Below, one piece after another: positions 46,280 through 54,816 of a stretch of 64,000 nt of DNA; the first letter of the stretch is position 1; each line of letters opens with the position of its first letter. Position numbers and translations under genes: made by a program. Location: positions 1 to 64,000 of the forward strand of contig NZ_WKJJ01000021.1 of NCBI RefSeq assembly GCF_009674485.1. The letters run 5' to 3'. The notes beneath the pieces are model-generated. The model did no database searches and was not told where the DNA came from. It worked only from the letters and a program-made list of their open reading frames with translations. The stretch is from Pseudoduganella rivuli. GTDB taxonomy: Bacteria; Pseudomonadota; Gammaproteobacteria; Burkholderiales; Burkholderiaceae_D.

Positions 46280-46708
46280 ATGCAGCAAGCCATCGTCCAC
46301 ATTGCGCTCGTCGTGCGCGACTACGATGAAGCCATCGATTTTTATGTCGGCAAACTGGGCTTTGAACTGCTCGACGACACCTACCAGCCGGCGCAGGACA
46401 AGCGCTGGGTCGTGGTGGCCCCGCCCGGCGGCACAGGCACGACGCTGCTGCTGGCCAAGGCATCGAAACCGGAACAGCAACCCTTTGTCGGCAACCAGGC
46501 GGGCGGCCGGGTCTTCCTGTTCCTGAACACGGACGACTTCTGGCGCGATTACGAACGCCTGCGCGCCCACGGCGTCAACTTCATCCGCGAACCGAAGGAA
46601 GAGGATTACGGCACCGTGGCCGTGTTCGAGGATTTGTACGGGAACCTGTGGGACTTGCTGCAACTGCGTCCGGACCACCCGGTGGCGCTGCGCACCAGGC
46701 GGCCATGA
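46280..46708 (+). CDS. VOC-superfamily protein (glyoxalase/bleomycin-resistance fold)
   Basis: A 142-residue protein of two beta-alpha-beta units. The first metal ligand is likely His7 in IVHIALVVRDYDEAIDFYVGK and the last the Glu in VAVFEDLYGNLWDLLQ, with GRVFLFLNTDDFW between. This spacing fits a metal-dependent VOC enzyme. AGGAGG lies five bases before the ATG. Its stop overlaps the start of the next gene (ATGA at 46705-46708), so the two form an operon. Confidence 0.88.
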   Translation: MQQAIVHIALVVRDYDEAIDFYVGKLGFELLDDTYQPAQDKRWVVVAPPGGTGTTLLLAKASKPEQQPFVGNQAGGRVFLFLNTDDFWRDYERLRAHGVNFIREPKEEDYGTVAVFEDLYGNLWDLLQLRPDHPVALRTRRP

Positions 46709-47301
46709 ATTACCTCGCACATCTGTTCCTGGCCCGCCACAGCGGCGCCGCCATGGTGGGCGGCATCATGGGCGACTTCGTCAAAGCCGACGTCACGGGC
46801 CGCTACCCCATCGACATCGCGCGTGAAATCCAGCTGCACCGCTACATCGACAGTTACACGGACAGCCACCCCGCCGTGAAAGCCTCGGCACAACTGTTCC
46901 CGGACGGCCGGCGGCGCTATGCCGGCATCGTGCTGGACGTGTTTTACGACCATGTATTGAGCCTGCAATGGGATCGCTGGTGCGACGAACCGCGCCAGGC
47001 CATGCTGGACCGCTTTTATGCCGCGCTGGCCGAGCACGAACCCCTGCTGCCGGACCGCCTGCGCGCCATGGCGCCGCACATGGTGGAGTTGAACTGGCTG
47101 AATGCGTATGACGATTTTGCCAGCGTGGAAAAGGCGGTTGAGCGGATTTCACAGCGGCTCAGCCGCAACGGCGCGCAGTTGCGAGAAGGGCTGGCCGACG
47201 TGCGCCAGCACTATGCGGTGCTGGCGCAGGGATTCGAGCAATTCTTTCCCGACTTGATGCGCTTCGCCGAGGAACGGCGCGCAACGATCCTGGCGCCCTG
47301 A
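46705..47301 (+). CDS. ACP phosphodiesterase-like protein (AcpH type)
   Basis: A 198-residue HD-like helical protein. The N-terminus MNYLAHLFLARHS, the motif GGIMGDFVKADVTGRYP, LHRYIDSYTDSHP and DVFYDHVLSLQWDRW match the acyl-carrier-protein phosphodiesterase family, which removes phosphopantetheine from ACP. The His and Asp residues of those motifs would bind the metal. It is translationally coupled to the VOC gene. Confidence 0.88.
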   Translation: MNYLAHLFLARHSGAAMVGGIMGDFVKADVTGRYPIDIAREIQLHRYIDSYTDSHPAVKASAQLFPDGRRRYAGIVLDVFYDHVLSLQWDRWCDEPRQAMLDRFYAALAEHEPLLPDRLRAMAPHMVELNWLNAYDDFASVEKAVERISQRLSRNGAQLREGLADVRQHYAVLAQGFEQFFPDLMRFAEERRATILAP

Positions 47302-47374
47302 CGGGGTTGGGGCTCTTGCCCCCCGGCTGGGCGGCAGGGGGCAAAAGACCAGATGGGGATGCCGGCTTGTCGGC

Positions 47375-47821
47375 TTACTTGTAGTGGATCTCCTGCATCA
47401 GCTTGTCGCCGATAATCTCGCGCATTTCCGTGCGCTTGACCATGACTTTCACTTGCGCGTCCTTTGCCCCCACCACCTTCGCCATCAGGGCATCGTATTT
47501 ATCCGACAGCCCGTCCAGGGCGGCGTAATTCTTGAATTCGGTCATCAGCATGATGTTGAAGTCGCCGTTGCCGAACGAATCGCCGGTCAGCATTTTTTCC
47601 GAAATCACCAACCCCTGCTTGCGCGATTCTTCGTACAGCTTCCTGCGGTTCGGCAGCAGGTCATTCATGTAGACGTCGAACATGCCCGGTTTGACTTTAA
47701 TGAAGGTGACTTGCCACACGGTGCCCTCTTTATACGGCTTGTCCTGCGCGTAAGCGCCTGGCGTACCGAACATGGACAAGCACAACAGCAAACCAAGTAC
47801 GAATTTTGCACGCGTCATCAT
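47375..47821 (-). CDS. Secreted hypothetical protein
   Basis: A 148-residue protein with a signal peptide (MMTRAKFVLGLLLCLSMFGTPGAYAQ). The mature part (VWQVTFIKVKPGMFDVYMNDL, then FNIMLMTEFKNYAALDG) has the strand-helix-strand layout of a dimeric alpha-beta barrel, but I do not recognise a specific family. GGAGAATTCC precedes two adjacent ATG codons; the first is used. A GC-rich hairpin without a T run (47316-47344) lies in the convergent gap. Confidence 0.65.
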   Translation of the reverse strand: MMTRAKFVLGLLLCLSMFGTPGAYAQDKPYKEGTVWQVTFIKVKPGMFDVYMNDLLPNRRKLYEESRKQGLVISEKMLTGDSFGNGDFNIMLMTEFKNYAALDGLSDKYDALMAKVVGAKDAQVKVMVKRTEMREIIGDKLMQEIHYK

Positions 47822-47932
47822 GGAATTCTCCGTTTGGGGATAAAGGTTGGCTACAGGGCAATGTGCCATGCGCCTGTCGGCCATGCATTGCAGCGTGCGC
47901 CAGACCGGGGTTGCAATGCGTGCCAGCTGAGC

Positions 47933-48898
47933 TCAGCGAGGTGACACGGTACGGAATTCGGACGCGGTCATGCCCGCTTCAGCCTTGAAGGCGCGGTAAA
48001 AGGTCGCGAGCGAATCAAAGCCGCAGGCGAACGCGATATCCGTGATGGTGCGCTCGGGACTGCCATGGATCAGATGCTGCGCGCGCTCCACGCGCAGGCG
48101 GCGGATCTCAACGCCGACACTGTGCCCGACTTCCTCGAACAACCGGTGCAGTTGGCGCGGCGAAATGCCGACACTGTGCGCAATGCCGGCCGGCGACAGC
48201 GCGGCGGATTCCAGGTTGGCCTGGATATAGTGCAGCGCGGCGCGCCGCCGCTCGTCCGACAGCGCGTGCGCCAGCTGTTCGGCCGGCGGGCGCTTGCCGT
48301 TCATGGACGAGGCCAGCAGCTGGTCCAGCGCCCGCAACGCCGCCGCCGTCGCCTCGACGTCAAGGCGCGGCAATTCCACGCACAGCGAGGCGACATACGA
48401 CGTCAGCAACTGGCTCAGCGGCGCCTGCGGCGGCACCATCTGGAAACCGCCCTGGCGGATCCGTTCTCCGGCAAACGACAACAAGTGGCCCGGCACGCTC
48501 AGCACATTGAACCGCCAGTCGCGGCCCGGCGCGGCGGCGGCTTTATAGGCGGCATCCTGGCTGCCCACCACCACCGCGCCGGCCGACGTGACGAATTCCT
48601 CGCCGCTGCCATTCTGGAACCAGCTGCCGCCCTGCTTGATCAGATACACCAGGAAATTGTCGCCCCCCGCAGCGCTGGCCCGCGCCCGCGTGCGCTCAAC
48701 CACGCTCCACGACGTATGCACGTCGACCACGCCGGCCACCGGGCCCCGGGCAACGCGGATGTCGGCCGCCACGTCGGCAGCTTCCGTGCCGCCCAGCTTG
48801 ACTTCGAGATTGAACAGATTGAACGCCGTATCCCGCACCAGCGCCAAGCGCTTGTCGGCGCGCAGGTTGTCGGTGGAGATATGCGCTTCGGTGAGCAT
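47933..48898 (-). CDS. AraC-family regulator (AraC-binding-like domain)
   Basis: A 321-residue regulator. The N-terminal part (about residues 15-190) resembles the AraC_binding_2 domain of cytochrome-c-like regulators such as FeaR. The C-terminus has two helix-turn-helix motifs, GISPRQLHRLFEEVGHSVGVE and CGFDSLATFYRAFKAEAGMTAS. The ATG at 48898 is used; a TTG nine bases upstream is possible. Which genes it controls is not clear; the adjacent secreted protein on the same strand is one option. Confidence 0.85.
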   Translation of the reverse strand: MLTEAHISTDNLRADKRLALVRDTAFNLFNLEVKLGGTEAADVAADIRVARGPVAGVVDVHTSWSVVERTRARASAAGGDNFLVYLIKQGGSWFQNGSGEEFVTSAGAVVVGSQDAAYKAAAAPGRDWRFNVLSVPGHLLSFAGERIRQGGFQMVPPQAPLSQLLTSYVASLCVELPRLDVEATAAALRALDQLLASSMNGKRPPAEQLAHALSDERRRAALHYIQANLESAALSPAGIAHSVGISPRQLHRLFEEVGHSVGVEIRRLRVERAQHLIHGSPERTITDIAFACGFDSLATFYRAFKAEAGMTASEFRTVSPR

Positions 48899-49094
48899 GG
48901 ATACCAACTGTCGGTGTGCGCGGGTAGAGTGACGATGCTAACACAGGGAAATTTCTGGATTGTTGTATTTCTGACAGGCTAGTCGTGTGGATACCGTGCA
49001 GGCATGCCCGGTTTGCCTTGCCCTCCTTCACGAATTGCGCACTGTATGGGAGTGATAAACGCGTTGTTGCACGTCAGACGCATGGAAAAAAATA

Positions 49095-49123
49095 TTGGTA
49101 CTTTTTGGAATCTTTGCTACAAT
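49095..49123 (+). promoter_or_regulatory. Promoter of the tRNA-Ser gene
   Basis: A TTGGTA -35 box (49095-49100), a 17-base spacer and a TACAAT -10 box (49118-49123), 34 bases before the mature tRNA start. A sigma-70-type promoter. Confidence 0.75.
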
Positions 49124-49156
49124 GCGGCCTCTCTTGCAGCGAGCCTGCGAGATGAA

Positions 49157-49247
49157 GGAGAGATGGATGAGTGGTTGAAGTCGCACGCCTGGAAAGCGTG
49201 TATAGGTTAATAGCCTATCGGGGGTTCGAATCCCCCTCTCTCCGCCA
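49157..49247 (+). tRNA. tRNA-Ser (anticodon GGA)
   Basis: A 91-base type II tRNA. The acceptor arms GGAGAGA and TCTCTCC pair, the anticodon arm CACGC-CTGGAAA-GCGTG gives GGA, a long variable arm (TATAGG..CCTATC) is present, and the T arm is GGGGG-TTCGAAT-CCCCC. The CCA tail is encoded. A 20-bp perfect terminator stem follows. It borders a genomic island. Confidence 0.95.
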
Positions 49248-49253
49248 GGAATA

Positions 49254-49295
49254 CAAATGCAAAAAGGCCACCCTCGGGTGGCCTTTTTGCATTTG
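49254..49295. terminator. Long bidirectional terminator after tRNA-Ser
   Basis: A perfect 20-bp inverted repeat (49254-49273 with 49276-49295) with a two-base loop. The GC-rich core AAAAAGGCCACCC/GGGTGGCCTTTTT gives T runs on both strands. Confidence 0.88.
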
Positions 49296-49298
49296 TTT

Positions 49299-49470
49299 CA
49301 TGGCGGAGAGAAGCAAGGCCCCTGCGGGCCTTGCGCGGGGGATTCGAAAGCGTCTCGCCTGCAGGCGAACGCGCGGTCGCGGGACGCGACCGAATCGCCC
49401 ATTTGCTGGAAGTTTGCCGCTGCGCGGCGAACTTCCAGCAGCGCCGCGCGCCGGGGGCGCGCGCTGTACC
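49299..49470. repeat. Palindrome-rich segment with an inverted, interrupted copy of the tRNA-Ser 3' end
   Basis: TGGCGGAGAGA and GGGGGATTCGAA, both exact matches to the reverse complement of the tRNA-Ser 3' end, are separated by a hairpin (GCAAGGCCC paired with GGGCCTTGC). Further hairpins follow, including a 16-bp stem (49405-49420 with 49424-49439, one G-U). No coding function. It is probably a degenerate attachment-site or repeat element. Confidence 0.55.
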
Positions 49471-49517
49471 TCACTTCAGGTTTTTACTGGCATAGTCGAC
49501 GCCGTGTCACAACGGCA

Positions 49518-49945
49518 AAAGCGCTACCCAGTTACATACAAGCCGATATCATCCCCATCGGCCACATCAATATCGATAAGATCAAGCACCGCGACGTAAT
49601 CGCCACGCTGCGCGAGATCGACGAGCACGGCGCGAACGATGTGCGCATCGCCGGAAAACCCTGTGCTTGCAGATTCAGCTACGCCATCCAGTGATGGGTT
49701 CACGACCGCAAACTCATGGTCGATATGAAGTGAAGGACCGGCAGTTGGCACATGCGCCGAAGAACAAGGTGGCTAGCGCCTACGACCGCGCGCAGTTCCT
49801 TACGGAGCGACGCCGGATGGTGCAGGACTGGGCGGACTACATCGATGCCGTCAGCGGAAAAGGTGCGCCGCCGCTGACGCCAAGATTAAAGCTGGTCAAT
49901 GGAGAACTCCCACAAGATAACGAAGCAGGGAGCCACAGCAACTAA
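49518..49945 (+). pseudogene. Decayed P4-type tyrosine integrase
   Basis: Two remnants in different frames. The first (about 49518-49690) reads KALPSYIQADIIPIGHINID, KIKHRDVIATLREIDEHGAND and ends with FSYAIQ. That corresponds to the end of the core-binding domain and the FRYAI-like helix of P4 integrases. The second (about 49667-49945) holds the typical C-terminus RQLAHAPKNKVASAYDRAQF, LTERRRMVQDWADYIDA. The catalytic Arg-His-Arg-Tyr region between them is missing. A P4-type integrase beside a tRNA gene marks an old island insertion at tRNA-Ser. Confidence 0.75.
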
Positions 49946-50036
49946 GTTGATGATCCATTGCCAAGCCGTGGCATGTATTGCAAAATGAACTATAAATTAC
50001 CCTTAGTTAATGCCACTCAGCGCAAAAGAAAATTAA

Positions 50037-50657
50037 ATGCTGCAAGAATATTTCGATGAGCTCAGCAAAGTAAGCTGCAGACCCAGCACGTTACTTGACC
50101 GTGCAGCAGTTCTAGAACAAAGCGAGATGTTCGCATTCCACCCGGCCATAAGTGAACTTCACGCTTATATCCTCGACGAGGAGAACACCAGCAACCATCA
50201 CCTACTAATCACGGCCGGACCATTGGCAGGCAGTATTTACTTCCTTTGCCACGATGGCGAATCACGAGTAGTTTTTAAGGACAGCAAAAGTTTTCTGAAT
50301 GCCGTTTGCGAGGCAGATAGCCAAGAAATCTCGGTCGAGGACATCCATCCAGTCCTAAGCCCATTGACGACCGACCAAGCGTCACTGAGCCATTTCTTAA
50401 AGGATCTCTTGTTACGTGGCGAATACAACGATCTTGTAACAACCCTTGTCCCCTCACTCGATTTACAGGATCTTCCGCTACTGAAAATGCTCGCGCTGGA
50501 TCCCGATTTTTTCTTGGGTGAAGCGGTCGCAAGAGAGATTGAAAAGAGGCCTTCAGCTGACCTGTTTCCGATTGCCGCAGCATGCGCAGAGCACCCCCAT
50601 CCTCAAGTTGCACGCGCCGGGATGCGCGCACTGCAATGCATTGAACGGCTTCGCTGA
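50037..50657 (+). CDS. Hypothetical protein, SUKH-like (possible immunity protein)
   Basis: A 206-residue cytoplasmic protein. The segment HLLITAGPLAGSIYFLCHDGESRVVFKDSKSFLNAV recalls the SMI1/KNR4 (SUKH) fold common among toxin immunity proteins. The last 60 residues (LLKMLALDPDFFLGEAVARE and on) look helical and repeat-like. Base composition is lower in G+C than the flanking chromosome. Confidence in the fold is low; no toxin gene is adjacent. Confidence 0.6.
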   Translation: MLQEYFDELSKVSCRPSTLLDRAAVLEQSEMFAFHPAISELHAYILDEENTSNHHLLITAGPLAGSIYFLCHDGESRVVFKDSKSFLNAVCEADSQEISVEDIHPVLSPLTTDQASLSHFLKDLLLRGEYNDLVTTLVPSLDLQDLPLLKMLALDPDFFLGEAVAREIEKRPSADLFPIAAACAEHPHPQVARAGMRALQCIERLR

Positions 50658-50698
50658 AGAAGTAACTCATTGGCAGTATGAGGAAGGCGTCCCTACCC

Positions 50699-51085
50699 AT
50701 GTTCAACAAATTCATCATCGGCTGCGTGCTGGCAGCGACCACCCTGCTTGCCAATGCTCAGTCGCCAGCTCTGGCGCAAGACGCACAAGTCATCGAGTCG
50801 CTTCGCAAGAACGGTTCTGATTTCACGAAACATCATCGCGTCGACTACTTTTTCGTTATGCCTTCCGAGGCGAGCGCAAAAGCAATCGCAGCGGAGCTAG
50901 CGGCAGCCGGTTTCGCGGTCCAACAAATCGGCGTACCACCCAAGCAGAAAACCTGGGAAGTTCATGTCCAGCGCCTTCAACTGGTGCAAGTGGACGACAT
51001 GCAGGCGACTACGATAGCGTTTACGACGCTCGCAAAAAAATATGGTGGCGACTACGACGGCTGGGGCGCCCCAGCGGCCAAATGA
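50699..51085 (+). CDS. RraB-domain protein with a signal peptide
   Basis: A 128-residue protein. An N-terminal signal-like segment (MFNKFIIGCVLAATTLLANAQ) precedes a domain with HRVDYFFVMPSEASAKAIAA, KTWEVHVQRLQLVQVDDMQ and KKYGGDYDGWG, the layout of the ribonuclease-E-inhibitor RraB family. RraB proper is cytoplasmic, so an exported version cannot act on RNase E. Some RraB-like proteins are thought to be immunity factors. An ATG 21 bases upstream is an alternative start. Confidence 0.72.
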   Translation: MFNKFIIGCVLAATTLLANAQSPALAQDAQVIESLRKNGSDFTKHHRVDYFFVMPSEASAKAIAAELAAAGFAVQQIGVPPKQKTWEVHVQRLQLVQVDDMQATTIAFTTLAKKYGGDYDGWGAPAAK

Positions 51086-51104
51086 AAATGGACGATCGCC
51101 CCTG

Positions 51105-51374
51105 ATGTCGAATCGTACGCTAATCATGCGCATGGAATCCGCGCTGGCAGCCACCCGCGCCGGACATTCAAGCGCCAAGGCACTCGCGGAAACCCTTCGT
51201 GGAAATGGGAAGGCACTTGAGGCGATGCCCTACCCGCTTATCAGAGCAATTGAAACCTTGGCGATGGATTTAGAAATAGTCCAATGGCACGATGACGACG
51301 GTTTTGCCCCTCCGCTGGATGAGGTCTTGCGGAGCGTCGACGCATGGCTGGCGCAATTGCCGAGGTGCGAATGA
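51105..51374 (+). CDS. Small hypothetical protein
   Basis: An 89-residue, probably all-helical protein (MSNRTLIMRMESALAATRAG, ALEAMPYPLIRAIETLAMDL) with an acidic central stretch (WHDDDGFAPPLDE). No known family is recognised. It lies 19 bases after the RraB-like gene and may share its transcript. Continuous coding-like composition and spacing support it. Confidence 0.55.
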   Translation: MSNRTLIMRMESALAATRAGHSSAKALAETLRGNGKALEAMPYPLIRAIETLAMDLEIVQWHDDDGFAPPLDEVLRSVDAWLAQLPRCE

Positions 51375-52334
51375 GCGCCTCGATTCCGTGCACCGCAAAA
51401 CGATACTTCGCCATACGCGGCGCTTGCAAACGCCACTCGCCAGCCTAGAATAAAGGCCTCACATGTGGGCATCGCTCCCACGAGGGCATGCGTCGAGCAT
51501 GTCCCTATGCCCCAGAGGCATAGGCGTTGCGGTCGTCATCCACATCCATGTTGAGCGCTAAGACGCGCTTGCGTAAGTCGATTAAGCTGGATTGCACGGC
51601 AACGTGGCCAGCGACGAGATAAAGCCATCGAAGTCTAGTGGCGCGTTTCACCAATCAGCGCCCTTGCGGCGCCACATGGCAAGGACCAGTTCCTTGCACC
51701 GACTGGCCCGCACGTCCTTTGATTTGCGGGCCGCATAAAGCCCCGCGTTGCGTTCTGCGCGACTGGCCTACACCTCCGGCATTGTTGTCGCCGGACGCCA
51801 GCACTTCGCAGCACATACGCCGTCATCGCAGGCGCTTCCGATCCGCTGTGACAGCGGCGTTACCCAGAGCAGTTGTCATGGATGCGAGCACGCGCGTCGT
51901 TACTGGCGGCGTGCTGCCAGTAACGACGCTCTGTAGGCGGCATCAGCGCAGGCGGCAAGCGGCTTTTTCCCGCGTGATGGTAGTCAGTGACGGGGCCAAG
52001 CGCCCCACTTCGCCAGCAAGCCTTGCGAAGTCCTTCGCCCGCTTCGGGCTGGTTAGTTGTTGTGATACGTGCACGAGGTGCACTCCATGGCCCTGGGTGA
52101 TTGGTCCCTGCTGCGGCAGTTCCCTCCGGGAAAGCGCAGTGGTGCCAGACGCGCATGCGGCGCGGGCATGCAGTAACAGCAACCGCATACACGGGGGTGG
52201 TGCCCCGAGGCCTTGATACAAACCTGTCCTGCTGCGGCAGTACGGGCGGCCAGAAACACTTACCGGACACGCTTACACCACGCAGCATCGAAGTTTGTTT
52301 GTTGAACCCCAATGATCGGAAGGAGGACTTTGCC
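51375..52334. other. Long non-coding stretch upstream of the integrase-domain gene
   Basis: About 960 bases without a convincing gene. It contains a perfect 14-bp hairpin (51894-51907 with 51916-51929, loop GGCGTGCT). The string CTGCTGCGGCAGT occurs twice, near 52110 and 52230, each followed by a C/G-rich tract. Several frames are open but differ in composition from real genes. The segment could hold an att site or a leader for the integrase-domain gene. Confidence 0.5.
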
Positions 52335-53201
52335 ATGCACGACTTGAACCACCAGCTCAAGCAGCTCTGTCAACGCAACCGGGACGGCAGCTTTGCCACG
52401 CAGGCCGACCGCGAGCGCTTATTGACCCTATGCGCGAACGACCTGGCGCAACGGGGCTTCCAGCATCTGAATGCGGACAGCCTGAAACCGAAACATGTGG
52501 CGGCGCTGCTCGATAAATGGAAGCAGGACGGCGTCAGCACCGGGACACTTGAAAACCGCATGAGCGCTTTACGGTGGCGGGCCGAGAAGGTGGGCAAGGA
52601 GAACGTGATTGCGTGCTCCAACGCCGAGTACGGGATCGACAAGCGGGTGTTTGTCACCAATGTCTCGAAGGCCAAGGTGCTGGACGCCGACATGCTAGCC
52701 CGGGTGACCGATCCCTATACGCGGATGTCCTTGCAGTTGCAGGCGGCGTTTGGATTACGGCGGGAGGAAAGCATCAAGATCCAGCCAGTGTGGGCGGATG
52801 GCGGGAGCTTCTTGCGATTGCAGCAAAGCTGGACCAAAGGAGGTAAGTATCGGGAGGTGCCTGTGACGACCGCACAGCAACGCGCCGTGCTGGATGCGGC
52901 CAAGGCGCTGGCGGGGAAAGGTAGCTTGATTCCGGCGGAGTTGCGGTATCGGGATCAGTTGAACCTTTTTCGAGCGCAGTGCGATAAGGCTAGCATTCAT
53001 GGTGTGCATGGTTTGCGGCATGAGTATGCGCAGCGGCGCTACGCGGAATTGACAGGCTGGCCGTGTCCGGCAAGCGGCGGGAGCACGTCGAAGCAGCTAA
53101 CTGAGGCCGACAAGCAGGCCGATCAAAAGGCGCGGCTCAAGCTATCGACGGAGATGGGACATTTTCGCGAGCAGGTAACCTCAATTTACTTAGGCAGGTG
53201 A
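52335..53201 (+). CDS. Integrase-domain protein (site-specific recombinase-like)
   Basis: A 288-residue protein. The N-terminal core-binding-like part (residues 1-90) is followed by a tyrosine-recombinase-like catalytic region with LQAAFGLRREESIKIQP (Arg I), WTKGGKYREVPVTTAQQ (Lys and beta turn) and IHGVHGLRHEYAQRRY (His-Leu-Arg-His). The C-terminus ends FREQVTSIYLGR, with the likely catalytic Tyr. It fits the integrase_1-type proteins of genomic islands. GGAAGGAGGACTTTGCC precedes the ATG. An AlpA gene follows. Confidence 0.82.
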   Translation: MHDLNHQLKQLCQRNRDGSFATQADRERLLTLCANDLAQRGFQHLNADSLKPKHVAALLDKWKQDGVSTGTLENRMSALRWRAEKVGKENVIACSNAEYGIDKRVFVTNVSKAKVLDADMLARVTDPYTRMSLQLQAAFGLRREESIKIQPVWADGGSFLRLQQSWTKGGKYREVPVTTAQQRAVLDAAKALAGKGSLIPAELRYRDQLNLFRAQCDKASIHGVHGLRHEYAQRRYAELTGWPCPASGGSTSKQLTEADKQADQKARLKLSTEMGHFREQVTSIYLGR

Positions 53202-53261
53202 TGGATCATTTCGAGCACTACTTTCCTTGCCAATTTCTTTTCTAGAACTACAGGAGCAATC

Positions 53262-53462
53262 ATGACCACGACCCGAAAATTCCTCCGTTTGCCTGCGGTG
53301 ATCGAAGCCACCGGATGGTCTCGCACCACAATCTGGCGGAAAGTGAAGGCAGGCGTGTTACCAGCGCCAATTCCCATCGGTCCCAAATCCATTGCTTGGG
53401 ACGCAGAGGAAATTGCCCAATGGCAGCAGCGCTGCATTGACGCCAGCCGTGGAGTCGGCTGA
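53262..53462 (+). CDS. AlpA-family excisionase/regulator
   Basis: A 66-residue DNA-binding protein with an AlpA/MerR-like helix-turn-helix (LRLPAVIEATGWSRTTIWRK) and a conserved wing (GVLPAPIPIGPKSIAWDAEEI). AlpA proteins regulate integrases of P4-like islands and act as excisionases. Its place just after the integrase-domain gene is the usual order. Confidence 0.88.
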   Translation: MTTTRKFLRLPAVIEATGWSRTTIWRKVKAGVLPAPIPIGPKSIAWDAEEIAQWQQRCIDASRGVG

Positions 53463-53621
53463 ACGCTCATTTTTCTGCCAGTAAGCCACTGTTCAAGTTG
53501 ATGCGTGGCATTAGGTGAGAATGTGTGATTTTTTCACCTGAGCAAGATGATATGCTGCTGTTGGTCTGGTTCTACCAGAAGTAAGCAGGTGCCATGCTGA
53601 CAAATACCAAGAGAATTCGAA

Positions 53622-54058
53622 TTGACTTTAATTGAAGAAATACGCTCAGCTTGGGGATGGACGGGCCTCGTGCCAGACGAGGTCGTCGGCCAAAATGACT
53701 TTGGCAACCTTATAGTTCGTGACATTGACGGCCTCTATTGGCGCATTTGCCCAGAGGAACTTGACCGTCAGGTCATTGCGAACAGCCGGGCACAGCTTGA
53801 TGTGCTGTCGAACGACAAAGAATTTCTGCAGGATTGGTGCCTGAGTCGCATGGTAGAGATAGCGAAATCAATGTTTGGTGAACTTTCGAACGACAGAAAA
53901 TATTGCCTGAAGATTCCGGAGTACTCGGTGGTCCATATGATGAAAGTAATATCGGAACTATTTCGCTGTCTGAACTTATTCGCGCATCAGGAAACCTAGC
54001 AGTGCAATTTAACGATTTACCGGATGGTTTTCGAGTTCAATTAAACGTAGTCGATTAA
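53622..54058 (+). pseudogene. Frameshifted DUF1851 (T6SS Tdi1-type immunity) gene
   Basis: The first frame (TTG start, MTLIEEIRSAWGWTGLVPDE, then FGNLIVRDIDGLYWRICPEE) matches the DUF1851 family that includes the type VI immunity protein Tdi1. The frame is lost at about 53916-53918. One base earlier in register, the missing C-terminus reappears as GVLGGPYDESNIGTISLSEL and FNDLPDGFRVQLNVVD, to the TAA at 54056. A single-base loss after ATTCC explains it. Without the fix the product ends at 125 residues. Confidence 0.78.
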
Positions 54059-54126
54059 CACATGAGACTGATGTCGGCCATAAGTAGCCGCTGTAGTGGT
54101 GGACCTTAAAAATCGCAGGGATCACG

Positions 54127-54816
54127 ATGATTTTTTCTTATGTACGGCAATGTGGCAATGAGATTGCAGAAATTCATGCGTTTCCTGCCGAATTGACCGA
54201 GCGTGTAAAAAATACTGTCCAACTGCTTGCAGGAGGCCAGATGCACGCGCCATCGGAGGCCGTGATTTCTGTTCGCTTGGCTGGCGATATCCAGAGTATT
54301 CCTTACCGTGTGTATTACGAAAAGCAACAGCTCTTGACGTACATGAATAGTTCGGACGACATCGCGCTGATTGCGCTCTGTTTGGGAACGCGTCACTATG
54401 ATGGTTTTATTCGCGAACAATGCCTTCGTCGTCTTTTGGTTGTTGAGGAGAAATGGACCACACCGTTCGTCGTTCAACTTCTTGGTGAGTACGTAATCGA
54501 AGTTATCCTACCTATCCACGAGCATTTCCTTAAAGGGGTCGAACGAAAATATATAGACTTCTTCAGGGAGAACGTAAAATACTGCGAGTGTCTCGGGCAT
54601 CGCGCCACAAGTTATTGGAATGAATACTATCGGCCGCGCTTCCAAGCGTACAAAGATTATCCCGCTGTTAAAGCCTTAGCGGCATTAAAATTGGCCGCTA
54701 GACCAGTAAAAGGCAAGGCTGCTTTAGTGCCTGACGTTCGAATCGGAACCGCATCAGCAGCTAGGTCGTTGACCGTAGTCGGCCAACAGCAGACACTGGC
54801 ATATTTCATAAAGTGA
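54127..54816 (+). CDS. Hypothetical protein of the island
   Basis: A 229-residue cytoplasmic protein. SSDDIALIALCLGTRHYDGF, IREQCLRRLLVVEEKWTTPF and VVQLLGEYVIEVILPIHEHF suggest a helical-repeat (HEAT-like) architecture. G+C is clearly below the flanking chromosome. I recognise no family. Between an immunity pseudogene and a large nuclease candidate, an immunity or defence role is possible but unproven. Confidence 0.65.
   Translation: MIFSYVRQCGNEIAEIHAFPAELTERVKNTVQLLAGGQMHAPSEAVISVRLAGDIQSIPYRVYYEKQQLLTYMNSSDDIALIALCLGTRHYDGFIREQCLRRLLVVEEKWTTPFVVQLLGEYVIEVILPIHEHFLKGVERKYIDFFRENVKYCECLGHRATSYWNEYYRPRFQAYKDYPAVKALAALKLAARPVKGKAALVPDVRIGTASAARSLTVVGQQQTLAYFIK

Noticed and set aside
47310..47350. 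A GC-rich hairpin (TTGCCCCC with GGGGGCAA) between convergent genes, considered as a terminator
   Set aside because: No T run follows it on either strand, so intrinsic termination is doubtful.
49254..49470. A CRISPR-like array, because of the successive palindromes
   Set aside because: The palindromes differ in sequence and spacing; there are no direct repeats with regular spacers and no cas genes.
51638..52216. A 192-codon plus-strand frame in the non-coding stretch upstream of the integrase-domain gene
   Set aside because: Arg/Ser/Cys-rich composition, spans perfect hairpins and repeats, and shows no domain; overlapping frames on the other strand look equally arbitrary.
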